This document shows positions 22,145 to 35,597 of a stretch of 64,000 bases of DNA, piece by piece. The first letter of the stretch is position 1. Each line of letters begins with the position of its first letter. Under the pieces are notes generated by a model that saw only the letters and a program-made list of their open reading frames with translations, did no database searches and was not told the origin of the DNA. This DNA is from Osedax fenrisi. Taxonomy: Eukaryota; Annelida; Polychaeta; Sabellida; Siboglinidae. The translations under genes and the position numbers were made by a program. Where the stretch lies: positions 30,473,045 to 30,537,044 of the forward strand of contig OZ025245.1 of NCBI GenBank assembly GCA_964019155.1. Reading direction: 5' to 3'.

Positions 22145-24180
22145 GTATTTTAAATATTAAATATGTTAATAGTTTACCTTTATATTCCACTATATGTTTT
22201 AATATAACTGTACACTATACATAACTAATAATTCAATATAATTTTATATTACTTATATTTATTTATAATAATCAATACAATAATAAGCAAGTTATATAAT
22301 AGGTGTATTATGGAACAATTACTTATTAATGACTATTAGTATTTATAGTGAACACATTTTTCTTATATTTACATGTAACTATCTATTTATAGAACAGACT
22401 TGCTTCCCCCATTAATTAATAGAAATCATCATTAAGTTGATGGTACTTATTTTATTTTAATACAAAGTAAGTAATGTATCACAATTTCACTAGTAGTTTT
22501 TACATAGTATATGACTCTTTATTGCTCAAATCTAAAGCATGATGCAGTCTCAGTCTCAGTCTCAGTTACCTAAAGTTTCAACTCGACTCGGGCTCGTTTT
22601 GTTAGAGTCTCGGCTCGGCTTGGGCTCGTTTTTTTTCCAAAAATGAAAGTCTCAGCTCGGCATCAAAAGCTCGGCATCATTTACATCCCTAATATATATA
22701 TATATGTTAAATATATAAGTAAAATATATATTTAAATATTATATACTCTATATAATATGTATATTTATATAAATATAATTAATATATATATGCTTTTATA
22801 GGCTTACTCGAAATGTAATGCAGCTAAAAAAAACCTGTAAAAGTAAAAATAAACCCAACCAAACCAAACTAAACCAAACCAGTGAAAATTCAAAATTAAA
22901 TCATAATATCATTATTTTATTAAATATATTTATATATATACACGTGATATTTTATCTTATTTATTTAGATAATATAGATACTAAACGAAAAACTATTAGT
23001 AAAATTGTCATAAATTAAATAGATTATTACTAAGACATACATCTTATTTTTAATATAGATTAGGTTAATTTTAGAGTTTTTAATATCAAGATTAATTAGA
23101 TCTATATATTGTGATATATCATTTGCCAAGTTAATTAAAAATAGTAAATATTCAGTGACCAGTAACTATTTTTACAAGACCACCTATTTTCACCTATGTA
23201 TTTACATTTAAATGTTTATACATATAAAACAAGAGTCACACATGCAAATAAAATAACTATAACATTTTTAATTATAATTATATATTTTAACTATTATATA
23301 ATCAAATTAGTGAGTATAAATAAAATTCCAAAATAACTATATAATAAACTATATATATAATATTAAATAATCGAATAAATTCAAAAACTAATTTTAAATA
23401 AATAATTATAATTATATTATAATAAAACAATATAAAACAGATATTATTTAGAATGACAATATTAATTAAATAGAAACAAAAATTAAATTAAAAGATAAAA
23501 TATATGAATAGAATACAATTCACAAATATGAATGAATATATATTTTATAACTAAATATATCTATTATATTTGTTACAAAGATGGACATCATTGAAATATA
23601 ATGATATATACCACTGAAAAGTATGTATTTCGGAGTACAAAAGTTACAATTTCAGAAATAGAAAACATATGTCCTGAGCTTGATTATATATAGTTAAATT
23701 TACTTTATAATGATGTGTTCACATATAATATCTTACTTTTAAATACATTCAAAAAGATCTCAAATTACATAAGTTTATTATTTAAATTGTATATAATAAA
23801 TTAAATATTTATAATGAACATTTATAAATGGCAATTAATTATTATTATTATTATAATGTTTGTTAAAGGGGTACATAGTTCACACACTTGCTATAGCAGT
23901 ATACTACAGTATATTACCATAGCGAAGGTAATGCAAGGGCTTTGCTACTACTATACTTACATGTTGGTAAATAATTGTAATATTGCCAACATTTCATATC
24001 TTTATAAACTATAAATATAGTTATATTCATGTACAGAAAGAATTGTATTATATTAGAATAATCACATTGTGAGAACGAGTAGACAATAAATCATTATATA
24101 TATTTACATAGTCAAGTATAATTATTATGAATATATAACATGTATGTATATTCATGTGTAATAACCAATTATAACCCACA
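22145..24180. other. AT-rich stretch with a CT-rich patch, no gene seen
   Basis: At 22540-22680 there is a low-complexity tract built from CTCGGCTCGG, CTCAGTCTCAGT and CTCGTTTT words, ending CATCATTTACATCCCTAA. The remainder is AT-rich. A plus ORF at 23814 has a hydrophobic N-terminus (MNIYKWQLIIIIIIMFVKG), but its isoleucine run comes from an ATT repeat. Confidence 0.4.
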
Positions 24181-24630
24181 TATAAATAATGTATACATTA
24201 TTCACAGACATCTAAAATCTAACCTTTAGGTTGGTTTAGCCTCGGAAGCAGTGATGCAACCATAACTAATTAGTATTAATACTGTATACGTAATATTGCG
24301 TAACGAAGTGACATGTTAAATGAGGGTAGATGTTGTCAGAGCGACTGGTAACTATTTAATGAACTCTCTATTATACCTACTGATAATAACACACGTAATT
24401 ATATTTCTGGAGGGGTGTGAATTAATACGCGGGTAATTAATCCGCGAGAAAGTAGATCTCGATAAAATGTATGTATTATATATACAAGGACATATCCTTG
24501 ACATATCTTTATAATACGAATTACAATATATACGTTTACGCATATCGTAATGTTATTCGTGATAAAACTTATGTAGGTTTAATCGTTACAACATGTAATA
24601 TACCTAGGGGAGTGTATACTAATATAACAA
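24180..24630 (-). repeat. Dispersed repeat C, copy 1
   Basis: About 450 bp match the reverse complement of 30925-31415. Shared landmarks are GGTTGCATCACTGCTT, GGACATATCCTTG, AACATTACGATAT and TTTATCACGAATAACATTAC. Divergence is high but colinear. There are no clear TIRs and no coding frame. Confidence 0.72.
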
Positions 24631-24704
24631 TACATTGATAAATAACAATTGAATACATGTATACATATATATATACGTGATATATGACACCCGTATGTTA
24701 CTAT

Positions 24705-24711
<7 letters not shown>

Positions 24712-24790
<79 letters not shown>
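24712..24790. repeat. (AT)n(GT)n microsatellite
   Basis: About 28 bases of AT dinucleotides are followed directly by about 50 bases of GT. An apparent ORF here (HTHTHT, IYIYIY) is repeat translation. Confidence 0.97.
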
Positions 24791-24794
<4 letters not shown>

Positions 24795-24859
24795 AGTTTG
24801 TGTATTTACAGTGAAATCTAGCTGTATAATATAGTTAACTACTTTGATAATCACGCTGC

Positions 24860-25370
24860 GAATATTTACTATATTTATTAATAGTCATATATTTACAATA
24901 TTGTGTAGAATTCTGGGAATTTCCCAGTAAACAAAGTGAACAAAAATATGTTTTTTAAATGTTTTTAGAATTATACAAAAGATAAAAGATAAACTTTGTT
25001 ATATTGCTAAATTTCATTTTAAATTATACAAAAAATTACAAAAAAAATATTAAAAAATTAAATTTTGTTTTTTTAAAATTAATTTTTTTAAAATTATAAA
25101 TGTTTTTATTATATGATTTTGAACACTTGTATAATATTGCAATTGTGATCGCTATGGAGTCTATTACAAAGGATCGATGATCGTGATGACGTCATCACTG
25201 ACCATCACTATTGCTCACAATACCTACTATATAATACTGTCATTAGGATATGATAATACTCGGTTTAAAAAGCATATTATAATATATTTAAACTAATAAA
25301 GCATATTTATATATAAACGTAAACCAACGTATCATGTTATATCTGTCGCATTCACACATATCGTCAAAGG
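24860..25370. other. No gene seen
   Basis: AT-rich with A and T runs. A GC-richer dyad, GTGATGACGTCATCAC, is a perfect 16-bp palindrome at about 25182-25197 containing a CRE-like TGACGTCA. There is nothing nearby for it to regulate. Confidence 0.4.
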
Positions 25371-25374
25371 CAGG

Positions 25375-25522
25375 ATTACTAACATCGATAGTGCGATAGT
25401 TATCTCGCACCTCAATGGTCAATACGTCGTACAATGTATAGTATTGTATTGACCGTTGTGGTGTGAGATAAATGTTACACTATCCTACACTATCACTATT
25501 GCACTATATATGTTAGTAATTA
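25375..25522. mobile_element. Palindromic MITE, about 148 bp
   Basis: The left side has TTACTAACATCGATAGTGCG, TATCTCGCACC and GGTCAATAC. The right side carries the inverted series GTATTGACC, GTGTGAGATAAA, CTATCACTATTGCA and ATATGTTAGTAA. Almost the whole element folds on itself around 25440. It is non-coding. Confidence 0.6.
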
Positions 25523-25529
25523 TTCCTTT

Positions 25530-26038
25530 ATGCAGTGCCGTATTTCTATAGATTTATATTTTACTTTGTAACTATCATTTATACTTATATCTATTGATAT
25601 AACTATTTTGAATTTATTTTTGATTTATAATATCAATTATGTATAGCTTGTATATTGCGAGTAGGTATAATTTGAATTTTATATTTATGTATTTATATAT
25701 ATATATATATTATTTTTATTTAATATACAATATATAATATGTACATATGCATGTAGGTATATATACTTATATGTATATTATAGTGCTTAGTACAAATGTA
25801 TAAACGTATTTATACATACATGTTTATTTGTATTTGTATATATGTAGGAGAACGTATTATTGTATATTATGTAATATATTAAAATAAATTTAAAAAAAAG
25901 TGAATAAACATATTTACCTTAACGATTTTCTAAAGAATGTAATAAACTTTAATGTAATATATCTATAGTATGTATTTTATCTAGGTAAATTATAAATCTA
26001 TGATTATATCAATGTATTTAATGTTATCTTTGCTTTGG

Positions 26039-26081
<43 letters not shown>

Positions 26082-26734
26082 TGGTGTGTATACACAATGT
26101 GTATTATACATGTTTATATATAATATATACTATATACATATGTGTGTTCTATTAGTAGTATAATTCATTAACATAAATCCAATTCTAAATACATTATTAG
26201 GAAGTGATATATAAATATATGTATAATATGTATAAAGATATCCATAATACAAATAATAATACCAATAAGAATGTATTGTATGGAAATGTGATTATTTATT
26301 AGTATTGTAGTATGTTATGATATGCAACAGTTCTCCTCCGTATTAAGTAGATATCCCGTGACTCACCGATAATGTTACTACATCGCGGTGACTCATACTC
26401 GTGTATAGATATACCTAAGCAACAGTACACTAGCGCTGTATACGGGTGATACGCAATCGTACACAATAGTATTAATACAAGTATTCAGGTCATCGTATCC
26501 TACATTACAATATGTTCTAGTGTCGTTATTATTTTAAATATACTTCTTCTCTATTTTACTTTCGCTATTACGTTTGATAATTATCTAGATTAACATACCA
26601 ACTATAATATTAATATACATATATATATATATATATATTAATTTATAATAATAATATTAATTACAATTTAGTAATAGGTGTTTGTTTCAATTAAAATATT
26701 TATTTTAAATGCATATTATCCATATGTGATATAA

Positions 26735-26787
<53 letters not shown>

Positions 26788-27100
26788 AACGCGAACATGC
26801 ATATACAAACAGTGCATAAACTGTGCATTGCACACTGTGTAATGCGTCACACACATATACAAACACACACACACACATAAATAAACATACACACACACTC
26901 ACACACACACATACACACACACATACACACATATATACACAGGCAGACATAGAGAAAAAAAACTGATCTGGATTATCTTTAAAACACATATCCATTTACA
27001 AAAATCTAAATATTATACATACTGCAATAAATCCTAAACTTCCTATATATTATATATGTAACATATATACATCAAATAATCAATTGAATTTAAAAATAGA
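25530..27100. other. Repeat-rich, no gene seen
   Basis: (AT)n runs are at 26040-26078 and 26741-26785, and an (AC)n-rich tract at 26850-26945. The open frames here (CVCVCVCV, IYIYIY) are microsatellite translations. A GC-richer patch at 26330-26520 gives no supported frame. Confidence 0.6.
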
Positions 27101-27112
27101 AATAACTAGTGG

Positions 27113-27320
27113 TCATCACATACTGTTAAAACACAATCTACCTAAGACTAACTTTCCATTTCACTGGAATAAACTCCACAGGATTATAACTAACGAAAAA
27201 CACTTAAACAAATTTAAAACAACATAGATACTTACTTGAACTAACTTTATGAACTGCACTTTAACACACACTAACACATTTCCATACAATTCATTATTAT
27301 TATTGTATTTTCTATTATAG
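27113..27320 (+). mobile_element. LINE 3' relic (C-terminal tail region)
   Basis: The plus frame reads LPKTNFPFHWNKLHRIITNE, then KHLNKFKTT before stops. This has the W-N-x-L then L-N-x-F-K layout seen at the C-terminus of CR1/L2-type reverse transcriptases. A short (ATT)n run follows at 27293-27305. It is 5'-truncated and inactive. Confidence 0.6.
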
Positions 27321-30045
27321 ATGTCTTTAGATAACTGTATACGACCAACTCCGTATGCTTATACATGTAAATGCAGATGTTACGCTTGCTAACTCGGTAC
27401 GTGGGTATGCCTACACATATGTTACAGACACGCCCCCTTTAGTGCGTGTTGTATGCGTATGTGTATACGCATTGATTTGCTTATACAGCGTAATGGCAGG
27501 TCACGTGTAAAGCTTGTATTGAATTCCCTATCATATTTAAATATAATGTATTATAAGTTATGATATAGTCACTGATATATAATTAGGTATACCTAATTAT
27601 ATATATGTGGTTATAGTAGAAGATACGGTAATATAACATACGGGTGTGGTCAATAGTAGGTGGTCAATGCTAATTAGAAGCATTAGATGTCCACTCGTGA
27701 CCTACATACACGGATTACATCATATTATATAACAACTGTGTGACGTGTGGTAATGTGGCGCCAGTAATTAAGATCTGTATAGACTACTGACTTCGTACAT
27801 TATCGCTCACTACAACTATTGCACTCCGAGTGGCAACTCGTTCTTGAAGGTCATTCTTTGTTATTGATTATTTACATTCATATTACACATAAGATAAATT
27901 ACACATAAGATAAATTTAAATAGGATACAAAAACATTGATTGTGTAAATAAATAATCAATAGCTGTGTATTTTCATCATACAATATAAACAAACATAACA
28001 TCTATCTAGTTGATAATATATACCGACATCGTATACAACGTACAACCTATTACCTATTACCTATTACCTCGATATACAGACACTTTATATGTGATTATAT
28101 CTTATGAATTATAAGTTATAACATGTATACATATTATATTATAGTATATATATTATATATTATATTATATATATATACATAAACAGGTATATATATATAT
28201 GTATATATAAACCAAGCTATAATAATGATAATAGTAAAATTCATTAAATCGTAGTATTGTAGAATTAATATTACTAGTATTTAACAATAATAATAATATA
28301 TGTATAGATATTATATTAATAAAATATATTTATTATATAGGATATATAATTTATTTCTGAACAAAATAATACAAATTAAAATAGTTAGAAAAGAGTAGCT
28401 AATTTAGTACAATTTTATTATATACGTATCTCTAACGACATCTCAGTTTGGTAATCTTCACTTATAATAAACTCTCGATAGAGTAAACATTTTCAAATGA
28501 TTTGTTGTATATCAATCTATAGGTTATAATAACACACACACATACATACATACACACACATACATACATACATACATACATACACACATATATATATATA
28601 TATGAAATGTACATCTAGGTGAATAAATTGTATATTAAAATGTCAATATATGTGCGATTAGATACAAGCTATATCCTAATGTAACTCTATATATGTATAG
28701 TTTATCATTTAGATATACTATACTATTACCTACAATAGATAAATAAAATGTATATTAATTAAATATCACAATGACAGTACTCGAGTATAGATATAAGATA
28801 ATGATAGTATATGTATTATAATACATAATACATAATATATATATTATATTTAGTACTAAATATATAGTACTACAGTTCTATAGTATACAAGGTCGCGTTC
28901 AATTGCGATAAGAAAATACTGTGGTCGAAGTGACTCATAGAGTTAAGGAGACTCTCTAGCACTATGGAGTGACAGGTCAGATAATTACTAATGTCCCCTA
29001 TTACACAATAAGTATATTACGTAATCATATGTCAGCGTCGCTCTTACCATTATAACGCTAGTATATTCGTGATCTGCTACTGCTATTATAGTATATACTG
29101 TATTACATTGAATACAGTAAGTTAAATGTTATATACTTTACGAATGTATATAGGCGTATATACGTGAGGTTATTAATGTTATTACTAATAAGCATATCAA
29201 TATACACACAATATAAACTACGTTATTAAATTATAGGTTGTACACAATTGTTATGTAATAACTAGAATACAAATCATGCGTTATTATGTCATAATCAGTC
29301 TATTTGATATACAATGCATTAATGTCACTAGAGATATAAATATAACTGACCAATTCATTGCTTCCCGTGCAAACATATGTAGACCGCACAAATGACCAAT
29401 ATAACACCTTCATGTAATAGTGACATACAGTGATTTGTTATCTATAGCTAGTGGTGCCAGAATACATGTGACAATGGGCTGTATTGTATCTTATACATAC
29501 TGACATGTGAAAGTATTCAATTGTGATTTAATATTATTTAATTGTTGATATTTATATTTAATATAATTTATTTAATTGAAGTTGTACCCAATTTGTGATA
29601 TTCTATTTAAGATATCACTTGTGAATTATCAATACAATTAATTGCATTATTATCTACCTCGAAAGATAAATATAATTATAAATTTAATATAATAGATACT
29701 ATAGATAATATCTATTAGATATATCTATATATACTATAATAATAGTATTTATAAATAGTAAATTTAATATAATATAGACTATAGATATACTATATTAATA
29801 TTATTTATAAATAGTACATTTAAATAACTGTGAATATAAATACATGTATGTATTCGAACATACAAGCGAAAGCAAATATAGAATATTCATTAATACTGGT
29901 AATTCATACGACATATTACCCACATTATTTATCATATCCTATTGTATTAATATCGTCTTCATGCTTACATTTTGTATTACCAATGTTTTCATATTTTACT
30001 TTATCTCATGCGAGATGTATTTATATACATGACATATGTATGTAA
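27320..30045. other. Long stretch without a supported gene
   Basis: It contains AT-rich DNA, a (CA)/(CATA)n tract at 28530-28590, an (AT)n-like tract at 28140-28205 and CpG-containing patches at 27340-27520, 27640-27860 and 28890-29060. None gives a frame with splice sites or a family match. Confidence 0.5.
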
Positions 30046-30050
30046 CTTAA

Positions 30051-30662
30051 GGGGACGAGATACCATTGATTTTTTCGGAAAAAAATTGAATTTCAAATTT
30101 TTTTTTAATGTAAAATTATAATATTTCAAATATTATCTTTAAAATGGTGTTTAAATTATTTTCATTACATTATTCATTTTGTTTATATTATATTATTTGT
30201 ACCTATATAATCATATTGTTTATATTCATATATTATATTTGAAACTTGATTTACTCAGAATAATTATTTTGCATTTTGTATATCTCCAATTAATGTCTCT
30301 TCTTATTCAATATTGAATATTTTTTCTTCAAATTTTCCCATTATTATATATAATATATAAATGAACAGTATGATTAATTATTCTATATATATAATATATG
30401 TAAATTTACATAAATTGTAAATTTAGTGATAATTTGTGATAAATATCTTAATTAATTATTTTTTTTTATAATTAATCATTTTATATTATTTATGTTAATA
30501 ATTATTAAAATATATTCAACCATATGATAAAGCTATATGTTTATAATAAGATTGTTAAAAAATTATTATAAAAACTTTAATATTATAAGAGTTTATACAT
30601 TTTTAAAACATGCTATTTTCCCTATCTTTTACATGTATACTGTTTATAAGTAGCTGGTGCCC
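30051..30662. mobile_element. Possible piggyBac-type MITE flanked by TTAA
   Basis: TTAA at 30047-30050 and 30063-plus-600 (30663-30666) flanks a 612-bp AT-rich segment. Its ends are inverted: GGGGACGAGATAC on the left, and GGGCACCAGCTAC in reverse complement on the right (about 10 of 13 match). TTAA duplication fits piggyBac-like elements, but the TIRs are short and imperfect and no coding is present. Confidence 0.45.
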
Positions 30663-30924
30663 TTAAATACAATGACAATAAGAGTTCACATACGTGATGG
30701 ACAGTACAGTGGTAATGAGCGATAATGCCATGATACTACTAGGTATACTATATGTATCTTAATCACTGGAGCCCCTATTATATAACGGTATTAATGTTCA
30801 CTGGAGCATACATATATATATATATGTGTGTGTGTGTTTGTGTGTGTGGGTGTGTGTGTTAAAATCGTGTTCTATCAATGTGTTGATATATTAGTATATA
30901 GTATATACGAAGGTATCGGGGACC

Positions 30925-31415
30925 CATTTAAATCCCTAGTATATACTATACACACCCTCGGTACATGAACATTTTGTAACGATTAATTAGTACATACGTT
31001 TTATCACGAATAACATTACGATATTTGTAAACGTATATATATATATATATATATTAACCCCTATTATAAATGATATGTCAAGGATATGTCCTTATATATC
31101 TGATAAATGCCATTAATAATTCATACTTTTATCAATAACTATTTACCATCGATGCTATTTACAAGCGGATAATTTACTCGCGTATTAATTTACACCCCTC
31201 ACAAAATATAATTGCGGGCGTTATTATCAGCAGGTATAATACAGCGTTCATTACATGTCTATTATCCGCTCGAACAACTTCTATACTATGTTAATACGTC
31301 ATTATGTTATGCAATATTACGTATATATTATAATATTAAGGTTGCATCACTGCTTTTGAGGCTAAACCAACATAAAGGTTAGCTTTTATATCTGTGAATA
31401 CTGTATATGATCTTC
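30925..31415 (+). repeat. Dispersed repeat C, copy 2 (inverted)
   Basis: This is the reverse-complement partner of 24180-24630. Both copies have the GC-richer island with the ATTAATTCACACCCCTC-type sequence and end with AACC.TAAAGGTTAG and a TGTGAATA segment. Confidence 0.72.
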
Positions 31416-31419
31416 ATAT

Positions 31420-32520
31420 GCTTGCGTGAGTGCATTCATTGCATTGTTAATATCGATTCTACACTTATCTATATATATATAGGTAGGTATATATATACCT
31501 ATCTTATAGGTATTCATTATAATAATATCAACTAATTGAGATAATTATAGATATCATATATTATATAATATATTAATATATATATTAATTAATTTTGTAA
31601 AATAGTTGATAAAATGGATATTTTAATAGAAGTATTTATTTCATTTAAAATATTGTTATTTTATTAATGATCTATAAAAAATTCAAATACAAATGATTTA
31701 AAATTAAAATATTTATAAATATCATTAAATCAAATCAAAATATAATAAATATTTATTTACTACAACAAAATCAAACATGAATGTATGCAATAATTTTGAA
31801 TACAATTCAGATACTTTTTCAAAAGTTATTTAAATTTTATTCTTAACAATATCTACAAAATAATAATATATATTTATTGATTTATATATATACCTATTGA
31901 TTATTATGATATTTTTTGAGTACACATTTTATTTGCCTAACAATTAAAACGTAGATAGGTATGTATAGCTATGTCTGTATTCCTTAGTCAACATTTATTT
32001 TCACTTTATTTACATTACCGTATAATTTGTCTATAAACTGATTTCATTCATTCATTATAATATAAATTATAGATTATGGGATATTTTGTTGTATATGTAT
32101 AATATAATTTAAATTAAATTATATATAATATTAAGGTTAATTAAATTACTAAGATACTAGTAGCCTACTAGTAGTAGGCTAATAATTTAAAATATGTCTT
32201 AAATAACGGGGTATAAAAGAGAGTATAGCCCCTGGTATTACCTGTGGGGCTGCTCCCCCTATTACGATGTACCATGATCATTTAACATCACATTGTAAAA
32301 CTAACTACCATGAATGAAATCGTTGATTTATGGCATGCATATCTTAATAGGCAAAACAATCATCTAGCATGATAAAGAACACTTATTTAATTCACTATTA
32401 AATATATTATACATTTACATAGGAGAATAAAGTTATTTACAATTTTAATAATATATAAATTGTATGAAATATGTGAAATAAATGTTATTTAAAAATATGA
32501 TTACAAATATGCTAAATAAA
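31420..32520. other. AT-rich stretch, no gene seen
   Basis: There is a small hairpin AGCCCCTGGTATTACCTGTGGGGCT-like structure near 32227-32252, split here by its loop, and a CTAGTAGCCTACTAGTAG dyad near 32157. No coding is supported. Confidence 0.45.
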
Positions 32521-32525
32521 GTGAT

Positions 32526-32982
32526 ATCAAAGTTCGCCAATTTTCCAAGGAAAGATATTATAATTACGGGACATTTTGTAATTCTATTTTGTATAAAAAA
32601 ACCAACAGTGCCACCTATATAGGGTCAATTTTCAGAACTATGTTTGTTTATAATGTAAATTCGTATCAAACTATGCTCTTTTAAAATGAAAAATGATATG
32701 CTTTAAATTATTATTTGTATTATGAAAACTAAATATTCATTACTAATATATAACTAAGCAATAGGATATATTGGTTTTAAATGCTATATACATATCTATA
32801 TGGTGAGTAAAAGCTATATTATATATTTCAAAAAATTTAATAAAGCAATGAAAACATTGTAGTATTCAAATCACAGCAAATTTAATATATTTGTCAATAC
32901 TGCTGCTTGCAGTGTATGTATGAATACTAATCACCTTGTGTAGATAGTGAGTGTTATATCTTTGATTCGTAAAATATTTGGT
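32526..32982. mobile_element. MITE, copy 2 of the 19014-19474 family (inverted)
   Basis: It starts ATCAAAG and ends CTTT...ATATTTGGT. The interior shares CAGTGCCACCTATA and TTTATAATGTAAATTCGTAT with copy 1 in reverse complement. The flanks show no convincing duplication, so the ends may be eroded. Confidence 0.65.
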
Positions 32983-33296
32983 TATATACTCTATATATTA
33001 CTCCACTTTTTTACTTGTATGTTACATATATATTTTGACAAATAAATATCCATTATTATCTCAAGCTATATTTATTTGATAATTTTTACGTTAATTTATA
33101 ATATAGGTTAACTCAGTTATTTCTTAAGAATATTTAAATATATTATAATTTATACCTAAATATAATACTTATTTGGAATAATTCAGTAAATAATCGTATT
33201 TTGGTTTAGATCAATGTCATTGCATGAACACCATACATATTTATCCTCATGTGTTTCATGTAATAAGTAATCCGTTAATATTCTCTTCACAAACAG

Positions 33297-33361
33297 ATGT
33301 AAACAATAGACACAGAGAGGATGGAGCTATAGATGGAGCTCTAGATATAGTCAACAATCAA
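33297..33361 (+). CDS. Candidate exon, unrecognised
   Basis: The acceptor CTTCACAAACAG and donor CAA|GTTAGC enclose 21 codons: VNNRHREDGAIDGALDIVNN and Q. It lies in a GC-richer island in which the opposite strand also has exon candidates. No family is recognised. Confidence 0.35.
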
Positions 33362-33449
33362 GTTAGCCCCTATGTATACCTAACCATCGAGTCTGTAATA
33401 CATGTACAGTGAAGGATATCAGTATTACTGCGCTATATAGAGTTTTAGA

Positions 33450-33826
33450 TTACAACTTATGATCATCATAAGAATCATCATTCTCACCACCATTAACTTC
33501 ATCATCATCTTCATTGGCATAGTATTTTATATATTAAATAAAGTGTACAAATTTGTTATAGAATTTATTAACATTATATATGAATAATGTAGTAAATAAT
33601 AGATTAATTGCGAGTAGAGATATATTCAAGCTATATTCAAGCTATACATACACAGTACCCGTAGCTGTTTACCTAGGCAGCACCTCACAGTTGTAAACAT
33701 CACTTACCCACAGATAACCTGCAAAACAAAGGGAGCTAAACCACGCAGTATACATATCAAATGTTTCATAACTTGCTGACAGATCAAGGACTATCGGGTT
33801 AGCCCCTCCCACTTCTAGTATGACCT
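33450..33826 (-). CDS. Candidate two-exon 3' end of an unrecognised gene
   Basis: Exon 33719-33826 (acceptor GGTTAATAG, donor GCAG|GTTATC, phase 1) reads VILEVGGANPIVLDLSASYE, then TFDMYTAWFSSLCFA. Exon 33450-33517 or so (acceptor AATGAAG) continues in phase with an acidic tail, DDEVNGGENDDSYDDHKL, and a stop. A stronger-looking donor, TGG|GTAAGTG at 33707, would also fit the first exon but not the phase of the second. The fit of frames and the acidic C-terminus favour a real gene end. No family is recognised. Confidence 0.38.
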
Positions 33827-34012
33827 CTATTAACCTATTTCTCTAACATCAGTGTTACCCGTTGTCAATCTTATAATATTTACATTCTAAATAATGAAGT
33901 TGTAATCCTATCTTCTCTGACGATGACATTGTATATTTTATTGTACTTTAGCCTACAATGCACTACATAATAGATAATAGTTCAGGATATATTTGTTAGT
34001 ATAATATCTCAT

Positions 34013-34048
<36 letters not shown>

Positions 34049-34177
34049 GTGTATGTATAGAGTTAACGCCCAATAACTCGCTCTTTTTAAAAGTGAAGCT
34101 AACTTGGCTTTTTAACTACGTAGATACACATATGAATAATTCAATATCTTCTAAAAACGCGCTATTTCAGACATATT

Positions 34178-34350
34178 TTATCTGTTCCATCTAGTCTGAG
34201 TATGCTGGAGTAGACTGTATATACGTATATCGTCGCAGGTCTCATCGCGTACCTCTGCAATGTAAACCGTTACCACGGTAACACACACTTTAACACAGTG
34301 AACCTGTATCACGACACCACGCACTGTATCGCCTATACCGATAGATATAT
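34178..34350 (-). CDS. Candidate terminal exon, 56 codons
   Basis: The acceptor CGTTATTAG opens a frame reading ISIGIGDTVRGVVIQVHCVK, later VYIAEVRDETCDDIRIYSLL, ending in TAA at 34178. It is valine-rich (beta-like), then charged. GC-rich for the area. No match to a family I know. Confidence 0.35.
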
Positions 34351-34962
34351 CTAATAACGTGTATGACCAATAACTGTCTTATTCCTTATACACAACAAAT
34401 AGTCGGTTGATATAAATAGATGTTCTATTATGTAAAGGTAATGCCAATGATTTGAAAAAATGTATTTGGACATGCTTATTTATTTATCGATTGAAATTCT
34501 AACGGAATAGACATATTTACTAAAATATGCCTCGTCTAAATGAAAGTACTGACAAATTCACTCTAGATATAGATATTTAAACTAAGCATTTTACTGAAAA
34601 TATTGTTAGTTCATTATGTTCAATCATGTACCTATTCTATAAACAATTTGAAAACATATTCTATACATAATTTTTAGAAACTTATATATAACAAACAGTA
34701 ATATTAGCGTTTTATTCTTATTTATTATTTAGAAAATACAAGTAAAATTGATATATGTATGTAACAGCTGGAGTAGTAGGGCCCAAATACAAGAAGCCTG
34801 TAGAGAGTTTTAATATTTATTGTAAGTAATAACCTGCGGAATAGTAAACATTAGATCTATACTCCTTGCTTCACTATATAACACAGTACCTTCCCTTATA
34901 CTAATAAACCCTTGAACCTTGAATTTCTGTGTTATTAATACATATATTGTCACGTGACGAAC

Positions 34963-35580
34963 AGCCCCTATCACTCGAAGTAACGGCCTGGCTGAACCGT
35001 GCACAGCCTGAAGGACATCTCGAAGAAGTCCGACAACTTCCAGATGTCGCTACTTCTACTACGATCTACACCAGTAATTGGATGGACACGAAGCCCCGCT
35101 GAACTGCTCTACGGTCACAAGTTAGCAAACCCTTTGCCCGTTACCTACCCCGTAGACCCGTCCCACAAGAATACATCGTCGTCTAATGTGTGAACCGCTC
35201 GACACTACGATAAGAACAAGTCTCACCGATACCTGTCCGACATAGAGCCCCTCACTAACGTTCACTACCGCGACCATGTATCGAATACGTGGAAGCCAGT
35301 GGTAGTAACATCGCAACGAGAGAAGCTTCGGAGACTAAGATATCTTCACCAACGATGGTTCTACCCTCAGGAGAAATCATAGAGATATCCGCCCCACTAC
35401 CCCGTCGACGCGTTGTAGTACCGACACACCTAGATGCACCCGCGCATCACCCCGAGCATCATGTCCTACCAGCTACTCCGTTGACACTCGGTCTGGAACT
35501 AGATAACCAGACCTCACCAACTATAACACTGCGTCTATCTAATTGTAACGCACCGCTCGTCTTATAAACGTGTAGCCTTT
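34963..35580 (+). mobile_element. Ty3/Gypsy integrase C-terminal remnant
   Basis: The plus frame reads VHSLKDISKKSD, then LLLLRSTPVIGW and SPAELLYGHK, the typical end of a Gypsy integrase core. Further on come YRDHVSNTWKPVVV (CHROMO/GPY-like zone) and a tail ending at 35567, with one or two frame changes. The 5' part of pol is missing. The copy is 5'-truncated and broken, sitting directly upstream of its 3' LTR. Confidence 0.8.
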
Positions 35581-35587
35581 TGTATTA

Positions 35588-35597
35588 CAAAGGGGGA
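35588..35597 (+). promoter_or_regulatory. Polypurine tract of the Gypsy element
   Basis: AAAGGGGGA immediately precedes the LTR start TGTTATATG. This is the second-strand primer site expected next to a 3' LTR. Confidence 0.7.

Noticed and set aside
23814..24014. 66-codon ORF with a signal-peptide-like start
   Set aside because: The hydrophobic core is an (ATT)n run. A GAAG|GTAATG donor is present, but there is no following exon.
24579..24854. ORF with HTHTHT and IYIYIY
   Set aside because: Translation of (GT)n and (AT)n tracts.
26705..26995. Two overlapping ORFs rich in CVCV and IYIY
   Set aside because: Translation of (AC)n and (AT)n tracts; no family or splice evidence.
35122..35316. Minus ORF over the Gypsy integrase tail
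   Set aside because: Antisense shadow of a recognisable integrase frame on the plus strand.
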